The notes under the pieces are model-generated. The model was given only the letters and a program-made list of their open reading frames with translations, was not told where the DNA came from and made no database searches. A stretch of DNA of 64,000 nucleotides. It comes from Proteromonas lacertae. Lineage: Eukaryota; Sar; Bigyra; Opalinata; Proteromonadidae. Each line of letters starts with the position of its first letter. Positions within the stretch are counted from its first letter, which is position 1. Position numbers and translations under genes: made by a program. Below, piece after piece: positions 39,301 through 54,173 of this stretch. The stretch spans positions 248,001 through 312,000 of the forward strand of contig NGBS01001160.1 of NCBI GenBank assembly GCA_002245135.1, in the 5' to 3' direction.

Positions 39301-42226
39301 AGATCCAAAGATATTGAAAGTTGCTTCAATTATCAATACAGGTAGTGCAGATTCTAGTTATAAAGTATTAGATGAATTGTGTAAAAATGGAATTTCTGGT
39401 AATACAAATACAATCTATTCTTATTCATATTCAAAATTCCACACTTCAGAAGCTAGACAAGAATGTATAGATAATACTCATTATCTAACAACATTTATAC
39501 AAGAATTAGGAGATCCAGATTCTGATTCATTAACATATCAACCAATTGCTGAAAAATTTGTTAGTTCATTATATGATAATTATGGAAAACAGACCAGTTT
39601 TGGTTGTTATCATGAAGCTGCTTATACAAGTGTTATGTTATGGTCAGAAACAGTGAAACATGTAAATTCATTTGCTGTAGAAGATGTAAGAAAGATTATT
39701 TATGGATTTAAAATAGCTGGTCCAACAGGAACAACAGAAATGTCAGTTAATGGTTATGCTAATCGTGTTATATATGAAATAACAGTCAGTGCTGGTCCAA
39801 CAGTAAAAGTAACTCAATTTTCAGAAACTCCAATTGAAGCTGAAGCTTATAGCCAGTGGTTCACTTATAATAAAGGTTATAGATGTGATTGGAGTAGCAC
39901 AGGTTTAGGTAAAAAGTATATTCCAGATAATATAAAGATATTCTTAATTCATGATTATAGTGATGGTGCAAATAAGTTTGAAGAAAGAGAAGCTGCAATT
40001 CTGGAAAGTTATTTGATTAATAATATCAATAGAAACTTCTTGAATGAAAAATTCATTATCTCTTATCTACAATTTTCTAATAATTTAGAGGAATTAAGCA
40101 ATATTACTGCAAATATATCAAGTAATGAAGAAATTAAATTGCTTTTTGGATGTAGAACAACTGAATGCAAGAATGTGGTGGCAAAGTATGCTGAACAGAA
40201 TCAGAAATTATATATTTACCCTGGTATAAGTGAAGGTAATACCTGTTCGAAGTATGTATTGAATGTAGGAAGTACATCAAGTCAGACATTGAGAAATACA
40301 TTAGAATATTATTACACAACAGAAGGAATAACAGATTACATATATGTAGGAAGTAATTCAGAAGAATATCCTTTTTTATATATTATTATTATTAATTTAT
40401 ATTTTCTTTAATTCTAGTTTCTTACTGATGTAAATGAGTTAAGTAATGTAGAAATATTTTTAAAGAAGTATTATGATTTAACATTAAAACATACATTTGT
40501 TATTACAAACGAAACAGATGATGATACATTAAGATCAATAATTGGATCTATCAAGAATGATAAAGGAGAGGGAAAATTAGTTAGTATTTATTCATTATTT
40601 TATTATTCTTTAGTTTTATTTTACTTAACTGGTGATCTTAGTAAGAGATTTTTAGATGCTTATATAAATATTGCGTTAAAGAGTAGAGACTATCCAGTAG
40701 TATTCTTCAGATACTTCACATCTGATTATACAACAGAGTATTTGAAACAATTTGAAGGTGGAAGTATCATAACTGCATTTTCTGAAGAATTGAAATATTC
40801 TCAAGCTCGATCATATGTTAAAAACATCAAACTATCAATGCATTCAGGTTTTTCAGTAACTCAATATATGGACTTCATATCAACAGGATTTGAGTTATGG
40901 CAAAATGCAATGATTCAAGGTTATAGTGATAGTGGTGAACAATCTCCTCCATTCGATTATTTGAGATTGAATTTAGTTGGTTCAGAAGTGTCAGTTACGG
41001 CAGGTAGAGTGTCAGTTGAAAAATCAAATTATATTTCTAGAGGCATGTATTTAATGGAGATTAGTAACACAGGTGAATTATTCCAAGTATATCCTTCAAA
41101 AGGAACAATTAAAACATATGAAGCTGATCCATATATTGGGTCATTACCATCTGAGTGTAATTTTGGAAAGTCAATCAAATATTATGAATACAATTCATCG
41201 ATGTTGGCTGTATTTTATTGTTTATTTGGAATTGGTTTATTATGCGGTTTATTGTCTGTTATTTTTGTTACTGTTCATTATAATCATCGTGTTATTACAT
41301 CATTTGGAAAAGTTCATAATTTCTTATATTCATTCTATTTGGTGTTATTATCTTTATCAAGTTTACCATTAGCTGCTTATCCAAATAGTGATATAGTATG
41401 TTGGAATAGAATATGGATGTTAGCATTTGCTGTGAAAGGAATTTTAGCGTTGTTATTAGCCAAAGGTACAAATCTATGGAAACATTATAGAAACAAGCAA
41501 TCTGTAAAAGTGTTGAAATCCAAAATTACAATTGTAAGAATAATGTCATATTGGTTGCCTTTGAATGTCATTGAAGCTGTGTTGATTATAATATTTGCAA
41601 TTATTAATAACATGCAGTATATATTAATATATATTTTTTTTATTTTATAGTAAAGAAGAAGTGTATAGTTTGAAGTTTAGTGATTATTTCACAGATGTTT
41701 ATATTCGACAATGTACAATGAATACTGTGTTTATGTATTTATATATTTATATTTATATTTAATTCATTATCATTTGTATAGAGTGATTGAATTAGTTATT
41801 GATGGATTAGTAGTTGTGTATTTAATAGTAATTACATGGCAAACTAGAGGTACAGCCAATGAGTATCAAGATTCTCTACCAATGTGTGCTTCTTCAGTTG
41901 TAGTTGGTTTATTTGGTACAATTATGGTGGCTTTAGATTTCAGTGTTAATTCCGAACCAGATTCTGCTTTGTTGATAAGAGCAATGGGAGTTCAACTTAT
42001 TACTATATTATTAGCTGTTTTACATTATGGTTTGAAATTCGTTAATACATATTTGAATGAAAACGCAGTTGGAATATCTGAATCAGGAAGTGCAGTTATT
42101 CATTCTGCTGTTGGAACAACCAGTTCAATGTCTGCTTCAACCCTTCAATATTCAACATTGAGAGGAATTAATCAAAGAAATGCTTTAACAACCACATTTA
42201 AAGATCATAACACAAAATTGAAATAA
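30362..42226 (+). CDS. Giant class C GPCR with about nine tandem ANF/PBP ligand-binding modules
   Basis: Starts with a signal peptide (MLYLFLIILLLNGINC) and ends with seven helices (about 41190-42120; LAVFYCLFGIGLLCGLLSVI is TM1, KGTNLWKHY follows TM3) and a Ser/Thr-rich tail. In between, type I periplasmic-binding modules recur about every 1.1-1.3 kb. Their opening strands lie near 30425, 31530, 32890, 34140, 35330, 36490, 37625, 38785 and 39935 (for example YIGVLTSFSGEYSTNERMAF, IMILVSLTGDNKDYDDGL). Each module closes with a short linker built on Cys-x-aromatic (CNY, CDF, CNL, CDW, CNF). The last linker leads into TM1. Modules 5-7 lie in one intron-free 3 kb exon; the first four and the 7TM have short introns. 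Frame breaks of one base occur near 30854, 30921, 31433, 37820 and 38690, some at A or T runs. The product would be about 3,600-3,700 residues. That this is one gene is inference; cDNA is needed. Confidence 0.75.
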
Positions 42227-42311
42227 ATTTCTTTTAATAATATTTTTTTATTATTTTTGTTTGTTAAAATAAAAATAAAAATATTAAATAATAGTAATAT
42301 AAAATAGCATC

Positions 42312-42360
42312 ATCAGAAACTTTCACTGGATATAACTCCATTTGAAGAAAATTTCTTCAT
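42312..42360 (-). promoter_or_regulatory. SECIS element, type II, for the thioredoxin reductase mRNA
   Basis: Read on the minus strand, about 51 nt after the in-frame TGA. The core quartet ATGA (42357-42360) faces TGAT (42312-42315). Between them AGAAATTTTC pairs with GAAAGTTTC plus the T of TGAT (ten pairs, one G-T). A 5' bulge containing AAA (42341-42343) comes next, then a short TGGA/TCCA helix and a GTTATA loop. An unpaired AA in a bulge below a small top helix is the type II SECIS layout. The spacing from quartet to AAA (13 nt) is close to the usual range. Confidence 0.85.
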
Positions 42361-42404
42361 CCATAAATTATTCTATATTATTTGTAAATGACGATAGTTT
42401 TCAC

Positions 42405-44105
<1,701 letters not shown>

Positions 44106-44176
44106 AAAGAAAAAGAAAGAATTAAGAAGAGTTTGATTACGGCTTGTTTACATTTTTTTCATTTCTTTGTTTTGCA

Positions 44177-45817
44177 ATGAATTTGTATTATTATGTTTTA
44201 TATATCATCATAAAAAAATAGTCTTCTTGCATTTAATCAATTAATACCAGTTTATAGACAAAAAGGATCAACAGCTTCCTCAAGTTGGTATTTGTTTGCT
44301 TCAATTTCGTTTATTGTCATTATGTATTTTTTTGAGACATATCTAAGCTATCGTCAGTATCTCACCTATTTTTATAATAATCCACCACAAGTATTGTGTA
44401 TTTTGTGTTATTTGAGTAGAGAATTCTTGAAATAGCTGAAGCATTACAACCAGAATTGGATGAAGCAGAAAGAGAAAAGAAACAATTAGAAAAAAAAGAA
44501 AATGATAATGAAGAAAAGCAAGAAGATGTAAAAGAAGAAAAACCAGTGAGACTTGCAGATGATGTAAGAAGCAAGTATGCAAAATCCCAAGCATATGGGC
44601 AAGATCGTACTAGATTTGGTTTTATTGTTCATTTATTCAGCACAATAAAAGGATTAGCTTATTTGATATTTGGTTTTTTACCTTATATTTGGGATTTATC
44701 AGCCGTAATATTAGCAGTATATTTATCTCTATAATAATATTCTAATAGAGATTTGGTTACTCAGGAGATTATTATATTCTAAGATCTTTAATAATTGTAT
44801 CAATAGATTATGTAGTTGAACTAATAACAGATTTACCATTTGATTTATATTCAACATTTGTTATTGAAGAAAAACACGGATTTAACAAGCAAACTATTGG
44901 TTTATATATTAAAGATCAAATTAAATCATTATTATTAATGATAATTATTGGATATCCACTATTCTCATTATTACTATATATTATTACAGTATTAAGACAT
45001 CTTATTATTATTATTATATATATATATAGAAAGGTGGAAATAATTTCGTTTATTATGTTTGGTTTTTCTTATTAGTTGTGTCATTATTAATGGTTTCAAT
45101 ATATCCAATCCTTATTGCTCCATTGTTCAATAAATATACACCACTGGAAGAAGGAGATTTAAGAACAAGAATAGAAACATTGGCAAAGAAAGTGAATTAT
45201 CCATTAAAGAAGTTATATGTGGTGGATGGTTCTACCAGATCTGGACATAGTAATGCATATTTGTATGGTTTCTTTAATAATAAAAGAATTGTATTATATG
45301 ATACTTTATTAAAACAAGTATTTATAAATCATTAGTTTATTTTTTCATTTAGATGAAAGATCCAGCAGAAATTGAAGCTGTAATTGGTCATGAATTAGGT
45401 CATTGGAAATACAGTCACACAATATTTACATTTATAATTCAACAAGTTTACACATTCACATTATTTACTATATTTGGTCAATTTATGAATAATGGTAATT
45501 TATATTCAAGTTTTGGTTTTATTGATAAACCAATTGCAATTGGCTTGATATTATTTGGTCAATGTATTTGGAGTCCTATTGATATGTTGTTATCATTTTT
45601 AATTAATTATTTCACTCGTGTGTGTGAATATACAGCTGATAACTTTAGTACAAAATTAGGTTATGGTAAAGAATTGAGTAAAGGCTTGTTAAGATTGAGT
45701 GTTGAGAATTTGAGTAATCTAAGTCCAGATAGTTTGTACAGTATGTTGAAATATTCTCATCCTACACTAACTGAAAGAATTACCAATATAGAGAAGAATA
45801 TGAAGAAATTGAATTAA
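44177..45817 (+). CDS. STE24: STE24/ZMPSTE24 CAAX prenyl protease
   Basis: A multi-pass zinc metalloprotease of the ER/nuclear envelope that trims prenylated CAAX proteins. The start is a tiny exon (ATG 44177, MNF) joined over an intron to [16 protein letters not shown] first helix ([20 protein letters not shown]) follows, then the SYRQY segment equivalent to the DLRQ motif. A charged loop leads to the family block [14 protein letters not shown] and then [25 protein letters not shown] is also family-typical, as is the active site [13 protein letters not shown] (HEXXH, residues spliced intact). The terminal Glu ligand region is CEYTADNFS. The C-terminus ends in the expected HPTLTERI block. The frame is intact across five or so short introns. 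Confidence 0.92.
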
Positions 45818-45897
45818 GAAGATGTTCTTTTTTCTTATTTTGTTGATATTTATATTACAATACAATCACAAATAATTATAAAACATTTATAGACGAA

Positions 45898-48746
45898 TTA
45901 TTTAAATCTCTTTTGAAAATAGTCATTCAAGTCTAATCTAGTAAGTAATGGTGATGATAACTTATTCATTTTGCTATACAATTGAAATACCAACTTTCTA
46001 CATTCTGAATCAACATAATCAATCTTATATTTTGGAATCTTCTTTAATTCTTCTGTTGTATGTATTAAAATACTGAAATCAAGTGATAATTGTATTAATT
46101 CCATAATATCATGTTTAATACTCTAAATATAATAAATATAAAACTATAATACAGGTTGAGTGATAAAAGATTCTTTGATAATATTTTCTAAGAACAGTTT
46201 GTGATTATTATCTATTGTTTTATAGTCTTTACATTCATTTATCTTCTTAATTAACTGTGAAAATTGACTTTCAATTACATCTACTTGTATATAGTAATAT
46301 ATATTATCTATTATAACTGATAGTATATATCGAATATTCCATAATTCTTTTATAGTTTCACTTGATCCATACTCTTTCAAAATGCTATAACAGCTTTGCA
46401 ATTCATAACTTATTCTTTTCATTTTAAACAAATATTGAAATATCATTTTGTATTTTGATAGTATATCTGGTGTAATAAGTAAATGTAGTGGATATTCAAT
46501 CTTATAGTTTAAATAAAGTCTTTCCCAATCATATAATCTTTCATTATTGTTTAATACATCCTTCTATTAATAAAAGACGATATTATATAATTTATACTGA
46601 TTCATTCTTTCTATTTTTATTTTTATAAGATTCATACTTCCATCCAATAATCTCAGTACCACTTGAATTCTTTAAGTTTCTAATACAACTGGATATTAAT
46701 CCAATATAACAACTATTATCACTATCCAACTGTACATAATTAGAAATATTCAATATCTCGTTGATTAATGGAAACTCCATATCTTCTAAGTATATTCTGA
46801 TATTCCATAATCCACTATCTAATTTAACATAAACTATTTTAGAGGTAATTTCTACATTATATTGTAATCGATCGGTTATTACACATGTAGTTGCAAACTT
46901 ATGATGAACATGGCATTTTTCATTCTTACCACTTGCATGAATACTTATATGGGGTTTATTAATATTATAATCTGTATGGGATAATGGGTCAGAATAATAA
47001 TCATATTCAATAACAATACCATTGCGAATTGATTCATAACCTAAACCTCCATCTTCTTTACCTATTATTGGAATGTGATTATTCTGAATAACAAATGATA
47101 TTCCACCCATCTCTGGTGATAATTTGAATTTAAATATACTAATAATAATAATAATAATATATACGTTTCAAAACCGTTGGTAATAATAATTTTACTATTA
47201 TACCACACAGCTCCAATACCATTCTTATAAATGCCTTGAGGATTTACACCCAATATTATCTCTATAAATAATAATAATAATATATAAGTATATATACTTG
47301 ATTCATCAGATTGGTTAATAATTCCAGCATAACATAAATCATTATTATTAATAAGATGATTGACCGGATCTCTAATAGTAAATGATAATGTTTCTATCTT
47401 TAACTCATAATTCTTAAAACACTTATCTTTTGTCTCTAAGTCAAATACTCTTGAAGCATGACTCCAAGGACCATAATTCAAATCTAATCAATTTAATATT
47501 ATATATATATATATATATATACCTTGTTCTGAAGTTGTTCGTATTGGTTGCATCATTAATGGTCTACTTAATTCAATAAACATTTGAAACAATTCTCCAT
47601 TTCCTAATAGCATGTAGTTTCTAATAGAGTTAAGATGATTTATTAATTCTGAATTGATTACTAATAGATTGTATAAATGGATGTTAATAATTTGTAATAT
47701 TTTGTCTATTGCTAATTCCAACTAATATAATATAATATAATATAATATATATATATATATATACAGCTAAAGTATCATATTTATTTTTATCTTGTAAATT
47801 ATATAATAATTCTTTTATTTTCAATATATCTTCATTTGGTAATTCATATTCTATTATTAATTTATTACAATATATATATATATATATTATTCTTATTAAG
47901 TAATACCTTCATTGCTTTACCAATATATAATATAATAAATCCTAGATTAATAGGTATAATAGATTGAGGTAACATTGAAACATTTAAATTGTAATTATAA
48001 CTCCAATCATTTTCATTTTCAATTATTTCATTCTGTCCACTACGACTACTACTGCCATTATTGTTATTATTAATTTCATAACTTTCTTCATATTGTATAA
48101 AATATTCACTAAAATATATTAATAAACAATATATATACTGATAATTATCATCAATATATCCATAAATTATCCAACTACCAATTTGAGTATATAGAATCTT
48201 TAATAGAGAGTTTAAAAACTTATTTATTTCTTTTGCTATAACTGGATCACCATTTAATGAACATGAATATACAATTTCAATAATTTCGCCTCCCTTTTTG
48301 TTTTTTAATCGATCTACTAATTCATGTAAATATGGTAGTAATATTCTATATTTTTGAGTTTTTTGATAAAGATATAACAAACTTAAACTATTATCTTGCA
48401 TATATTGCTTTTTCTATTTCTCTTAAATTATTTCCATAATCAACCAGCAGTTCCTGTAGACTAAATGCCAATCCTCTTAAGTACACTCCATCTATTCAAA
48501 TTTATTTATGTTAATAATACATTCTGGTAAATGCCTTTGATTTGATTCACCGTTGCTTGAATTGCACAAACTAACAAAATCATTCAAATATTTGTAATGA
48601 TAACCAATATCAACAATTTTTACTAACACTTCTTTCTCAGATTGGCTTAAAAATGTTGCTCCTTCATCTACTTCAAATTTATTTCCTCCATCTCTAATAA
48701 CATCTCCACTTATACCAGCTAAACTCATTATAATTTCATGCTGCAT
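45898..48746 (-). CDS. TUBGCP4: Gamma-tubulin complex component 4 with an inserted L-type lectin domain
   Basis: GCP4 helps nucleate microtubules. The N-terminus MQHEIIMSLAGISGDVI and FLSQSEKEVLVKIVDIGY match GCP4, as do the GRIP1 segment (48401-47865) and the GRIP2 segments: YMLLGNGELFQMFI, TSEQDLNYGPWSHASRVF, YKIEYPLHLLITPDILSKY and YYIQVDVIESQFSQL. Between DLNYGPWSHASRV...LSFTI and the YPLHLL block, at about 47340-46615, lies a complete-looking legume-type lectin sandwich. Its marks are AVWYNSKIIITNGFET, FKFKLSPEMGGISFVIQN, GGLGYESIRNGIVIEYDYY, HISIHASG, and a closing CYIGLISS. Human and plant GCP4 have only a short variable loop there. All exons are on one strand and splice in frame through introns of 30-45 nt, so it is not an overlapping gene. 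Whether the lectin binds sugar is unknown. Confidence 0.88.
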
Positions 48747-48788
48747 CTTGCTGACTCACAAAAACAAAAAAGAAATTCAAAATTCAAA

Positions 48789-48955
48789 ATGATTAGCAAA
48801 CCAATATTCAAACCTGCATATCAAAAATATTTTTTAATTGTCAATAATAATATTAACAACATTATTTAAATCATTTAGATATTACACCTATGATGCCATC
48901 TAATGGATCAACAATTACAAAATCATATTTTACAAGATTTGTCATAAGTTTTTAA
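48789..48955 (+). other. Candidate tiny two-exon gene, weak
   Basis: Between the GCP4 start and the SRP14 stop, the plus strand has ATG MISKPIFKPAYQKYFL, an intron-like GTCAAT...TTTAG (48840-48878), and an open end ITPMMPSNGSTITKSYF... to TAA 48955. The two parts do not join in frame as written; one base is missing. No family is recognised. It could equally be promoter sequence. Confidence 0.2.
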
Positions 48956-48998
48956 AATCAAATAAACACATGATTTTCAATAATTAAAAAATTAAAAA

Positions 48999-49372
48999 TT
49001 ATGCTGCAGCTTTTCTTTTCTTCTGTACTACTGGTTTCTTTAGATTATCAACACAACCCTATTATTATAAATGCTTTTTAAAATATACAATTAATATATT
49101 TGCAACAGTTTCTTTGAATTTAGTAACTTCACTTGCGGGAATAAGAGTAGTAATCTTCTTTTTATGATATTTAACTCGAATATAACATTTAGTCTTATCA
49201 GGATCAATTTCATCTGGTTTAGGATTTGGACAACCCATTTTTGGATTATCTAGAAGTAAAAGGATGACAAATAAGGTATACATTTCTTTATAGCAAAGGT
49301 AATAGAATTAATGTCTCCCTTCTGATACATTTTCAACATTTCTACCATAAAAGCAGCTTTATCTAAATACAT
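48999..49372 (-). CDS. SRP14: SRP14, signal recognition particle 14 kDa protein
   Basis: Three exons (introns 49250-49281 and 49059-49088) give a protein of about 103 residues, near the family length. MYLDKAAFMVEMLKMYQKGD and the following YNPK match the SRP14 N-terminus (LESEQFLTELTRLFQK...KKYDG). KCYIRVKYHKKKITTLIPAS and EVTKFKETVANI match the KISTVV..EVNKFQ..Y block. The C-terminus is the short Lys/Ala tail (KKRKAAA). With SRP9 it would form the Alu-domain heterodimer that slows elongation during targeting to the ER. The frame is intact. It lies between GCP4 and the divergent coiled-coil gene, with 55 bp between the two starts. Confidence 0.87.
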
Positions 49373-49427
49373 TTTTGAATGGAATGATAGAAAAATGCTT
49401 GACAAAGCTTGAAGCTAATTTTCTAAA

Positions 49428-52400
49428 ATGAATGAAATTATATTTGAACCAAGTTCAGATTCTGGTTATTATAAGACATTGGAAGAGAAAGTATTATTTT
49501 ATATCGTACATTCCTATTTAGGCTAAAAAATATGAGCAATTATTAAACGAGAAAGAGAAAGAGATTTCTACATTGCAAATTGAATTAATCAATGAAAAGT
49601 ATCATACAAGAAAACAAATTGAAGGCTATCAACAAATACAAGCAATGTATGAAAGTTAATTTATTTTTAGGCTTGAAGAGAAATGTTCTGTGTTGGCAAA
49701 TGAAAGAGTTGAGTTATCCCAGTCATTGGAGCAGTTTCAGCAAATATTTTTACATAATCAAAATCAGAACAATATGTTAGATACAGTATATAAATATATA
49801 ACAAATAATATATATTTAATTTTCATATAGAAAAAGAAGATATATGACAGTCTTGTTGATGTATAAACTATTCTAATAATTCTGATTATAGTATGAGAGA
49901 ATAAAAAGAGATAATGAGGAATTGATAGAATCAGAGAAGAAACTTAAAGAGGAAAATCAACAATATTTCAACTTCTTTCAGAATATAAAGTCACATTTTG
50001 ATGAAGTAACAGGTGATATTCAAAAATCTAATAAAATATTAACCAGCGAAATACTTCAAATGAATAATGAATTAAAAGATATTCAACAGTATATTTTAGA
50101 ATATTTTATTATTATTAATAGGAAGTATTCAGATTTATTAAAGGAATATCATAACTTAGAAAGAAAGAAAGAAGAAATAGAAATAGAGAATAAGTCCAAA
50201 GATGAAGTAATATGTGAAACACAAAAACATATTCAATTCTTATTAAAGAAAACAATCACAAATGGAACAATAAGTAAAGAAGAATTTGCAAAATTACAGG
50301 AAATGAGCAATAACACTAGTAATGAAATTGAAGTATATATATACATTAATAATAATAATAGTTAAAAACATTGAGAAGTTTGATAGAGGGGTATAAGAAA
50401 AGAGAAGAACTATATCAAAATATTCAATATCAACAATTACAATCTCCACAAAAAACACCAATTAACAATCATCAAATGATTTTATATTCACCAGATAAGA
50501 ATACAAGTTTCAATTCTCCAAGAGATAAGTTAATAGATAGATTACAAATGAATGAAGTATATTTATTTTATAATTATTATTATAGAGTGGAGATAATGAA
50601 ATTGTGGATACTCCAATGAAAAGTCCATTTTCTGAGTCTGCATTTGAGAATGAACTTCAAGGTAAAATTGCTACTCTTAAGAGTGTAAGACAAAAATTAA
50701 AGAAAGAGAATAAAGAGTTGAATCAAAAGATAATCCAACAACAATTTGAATATGAAAGAAAAGAATTTGAAAATAAAAATGCTCAACTTGATTTGAAGAA
50801 TCAAATAGATAAATTAATGATAATCAATGCTTCAGTTACAAAACAATATGAATCAATTGTTACAACCAATAAAACAACAGAAGAAAAATGTTTACATTTA
50901 GAAAAACAAGTCGAAAATTATAAATTGTTATACACTAAGTTAAAAGATGATTATGACAAAATGGAGAAGGAAAAGAATGAAGGTGATGTACAAAATGAAG
51001 AGTTAATTACAAAGAATGAAGACTTAAATAGTTCATTGAAATCATTATAAAGAAGAGATTAAGGATCTTCAAAATAGATTATCTGATAATATGGAAAAGT
51101 ATTCAACTAATATGAATGATTATATGACACATTTACAGGAACTAAATACCAGTATATATTATACCTATATATATATTGTGATAGATTTAAAGTCATCAAA
51201 CTTAGAAGAAGTTGATAATTTATCAATTATTAATGCACAACTGTATAATAATGTAGAAGAATTAACTCAATTATTATTCAATGAAAAAACATTAACTGCA
51301 GAGTTGAATAAACAAATACAATTATTAGGTAAAGAAGGGAAATTGAAAGATGAAGAATATCATTTAATTACAAAGAAATTGAAGAATGAATTATCAACAT
51401 TGTATATAATAGTTTTTATTCTTTTTTTTTTATATAGAAAACATGATTATAAGATTTTACAAGAAAATTATTATTTACTTCAAAAGAAAGATACTCCAAA
51501 GGAATCACCCAATAAATCGAATTTATCATCCCCCAAACCAACTAATAATAATAATAATAGTTACCAACAACAGAATGAAGAAATGGCCAGATTAAATAGT
51601 GAAAATGAAACATTAAGAACATTATTAGAAGCTAATAAACAACAATTAGAATCAATAATTGAGAAATCAAATGATAATCAGATGGAAATGGAAGAAAAAG
51701 TCCATAGTTTTGAAAAACAACTTGAAGAGAAAGATAGCATGATAGTTAATAAAGAAAGTACTATTAATGCTTATGAATCAAAAATAAACGAATTAAGAGA
51801 AGAAATAAACAATCTAAATCAACAAATGGAAAGTAGAATATTACAATTAACTAGTAATGAACAGAATATGAGTATAATAAAGAAAGAAATGGATTTAAAG
51901 AATGATGAATTAGAGAGAGCAAAAGAGAATTATAATCATGAAGTTCAATTACATTCTCAAGATGTATAGATATTTGTAATATATATATATATAGATCTCT
52001 TTATATGAAATACTTCAAAAAGACTATTCAGACTTACAAACAAAGCATAAAGAATTGAATGAAAAGTATTTGCAGTTATCATCACAATCTAATCAAAAAC
52101 AGTCTTTATCAACAGAAGAAAAACAGAATTATGTAAATCAAATAGCAGATTATTCTACTCAAATTAATAATTTAAAACAACAAAACATAATTCTATCAAG
52201 TGAAATAAAAATCTTGAATGAGAAAATATCAGTATTAGAAAATGATAAATTAAGTAAAATAATGAGTTTCACAGCTGAAGAAACAGAGAATCCATCAGAA
52301 ACTATTAACCAGTTGAGAGAATTATTGACTTTGGCAAATAACGAAAAGAATTCAATTGCATCTGAATTAACAGTAACTAAACAGACAGTAGAACAAATCA

Positions 52401-54173
52401 AACAGAAATATGAACATGTATAATGATATTTTCTATATCTTCATAGTTGAATTCTGATTATGAAATAATACAAGCAGATATGAAATCATTAGAAGTTCAA
52501 CAATCATCAAGTCAAAACACAGCCAATGAATTGAAATTATTGGTATGTTTATATTATATATATATATATATAATTAGAAAAGTGAAAATGAGTTATTGTA
52601 TAAGAGTAATGAAAGTATCAAAGATGATTATATCAAATTACAAAACAGTATAAATGAAAATGAAAAGAAGATGAAAGAAATACAAGAGCAAATAAATCCA
52701 TTAAGCAGCCAAATAAGAGAAAAAGATGTAGAAATCGCCAATCTATCAAACCAAATACTCACATTAAAAGATGAGAATATTAGATTAAGAAATAGAGTTG
52801 GAGATTTATCACTGAAATATAATCAGATTGATCCAACAGAATATGAATCATTACAATCTAAATATCATCAATTGGAAAGTCAAATAGAATCAAATAAAGT
52901 GGATGTTGAAAAATTGAATGAAAAAATAACTGAATTAACTAAACTAGTTGGAGATGTATATATTTCTAGTTTTATTTTATGTTTACATAGAAAGATACAG
53001 CATTAGTTCAATTAAGACAAAAGACACAAGAAAGAGTATATTTGATGTTTGTTATATTTTTATAGTTAAAGTCAAAGCAACAGAATATGAGTAAAGCATA
53101 TCAAGATCAAATGGATGAAATGAAATCATCTCATACAAAAGAAATCGAAGAATTGAAAACACAAATAAATACCATAATGGAAGAGAATCAAAAGTTAAAA
53201 TCAGAGAAACCTTTAAAATCAACTCCCAAAAGAAAGATTAATACAACAGGAGTAAAGAAAGTAGTAACTCCTAAACAATCAAATCAAGCAAAACAGCAAG
53301 AAGAAACAAAACAATCACAAAATGATAATACTAAAGTTATAACAACTGTAGAAAAGAAAATAATAAAACTACCAAGCCAAAACCAAGAAAAAGGAGAAGT
53401 GAAAGAGAATAAAGAATCCCAACAAACAACAACAACAATAACAACAACACAATCTCCATCACAACAGAATAAAGAATTACCAGTTAAAAGAAGCAATTCT
53501 ACAGATTTAACAAATAATGATAATGAATCTCAGAAACCAGCAAAACGATTAAAGTCAATAGTTCCACCACCATTACCAGAATTGTCAATGGCTAATGAAG
53601 ATTCTGCTAATAGTAACTCCAATACAATCACCACCATCAGATTTCATAATTACACCTGAATCATCTCCAATGATAGGAAGTGCATTTTTAGAAGAAGATA
53701 CATTCCAGTTGCCAACACAAGTTATATCACTTAGTAATAATGATGAGAATGGTGAAGAAGAAAGTGTAAAGAAAGAGGAAGAGGAAAATGTTAAGAAAGT
53801 GGAAGAGGAAATGAATATGGAAGAAGAAAAGATAGAGAATCAAGATGTTGAAGAAAAGAAAGAATCTCAAAAACAACAACAACAACAACAACAGAAAGAA
53901 CCATCACTTATTATTACTATTGAAAAACCAAACATATCTTCTGAAGAAAGAAGAGTAAAAAGAATGGAAAGATTTAAAGAAGAAATAACATTTGATGATG
54001 TAATAAGGTTAATTAATACAAAAACACTAACAGCATTTTTAGAGTTGTTCAGTCCAAACATTGTAAGTCAAGTTGATGCTTTACTTAAACATCCAATACA
54101 AGAAGTTGTAAATGGATTGAAAAAGAAATTTGGTGAAAAGAATGTATTAAACTTTTTCAAACAGTATTTATAA
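49428..54173 (+). CDS. Long coiled-coil protein, possibly TPR/Mlp-like nucleoporin
   Basis: About 1,350-1,400 residues in roughly a dozen exons. MNEIIFEPSSDSGYYKTLEE starts it. Most of the protein is heptad coiled coil rich in Lys, Glu, Asn and Gln. A late segment (LRNRVGDLSLKYNQIDPTEY, then ESLQSKYHQLESQI) resembles the conserved piece of TPR/Mlp1 that reads as KY..IDP.EYE.L. The last ~350 residues are low-complexity, first basic (TPKRKINTTGVKKV), then acidic (NGEEESVKKEEEE), ending in a compact charged block (FDDVIRLINTKTLTAFLELF). Coil plus unstructured charged tail is the TPR plan, but centrosomal or Golgi coiled-coil proteins look similar. A +1 frame break lies within 53595-53658, where PPLPELSMANEDS gives way to SPPSDFIITPESSP. 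Confidence 0.45.
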
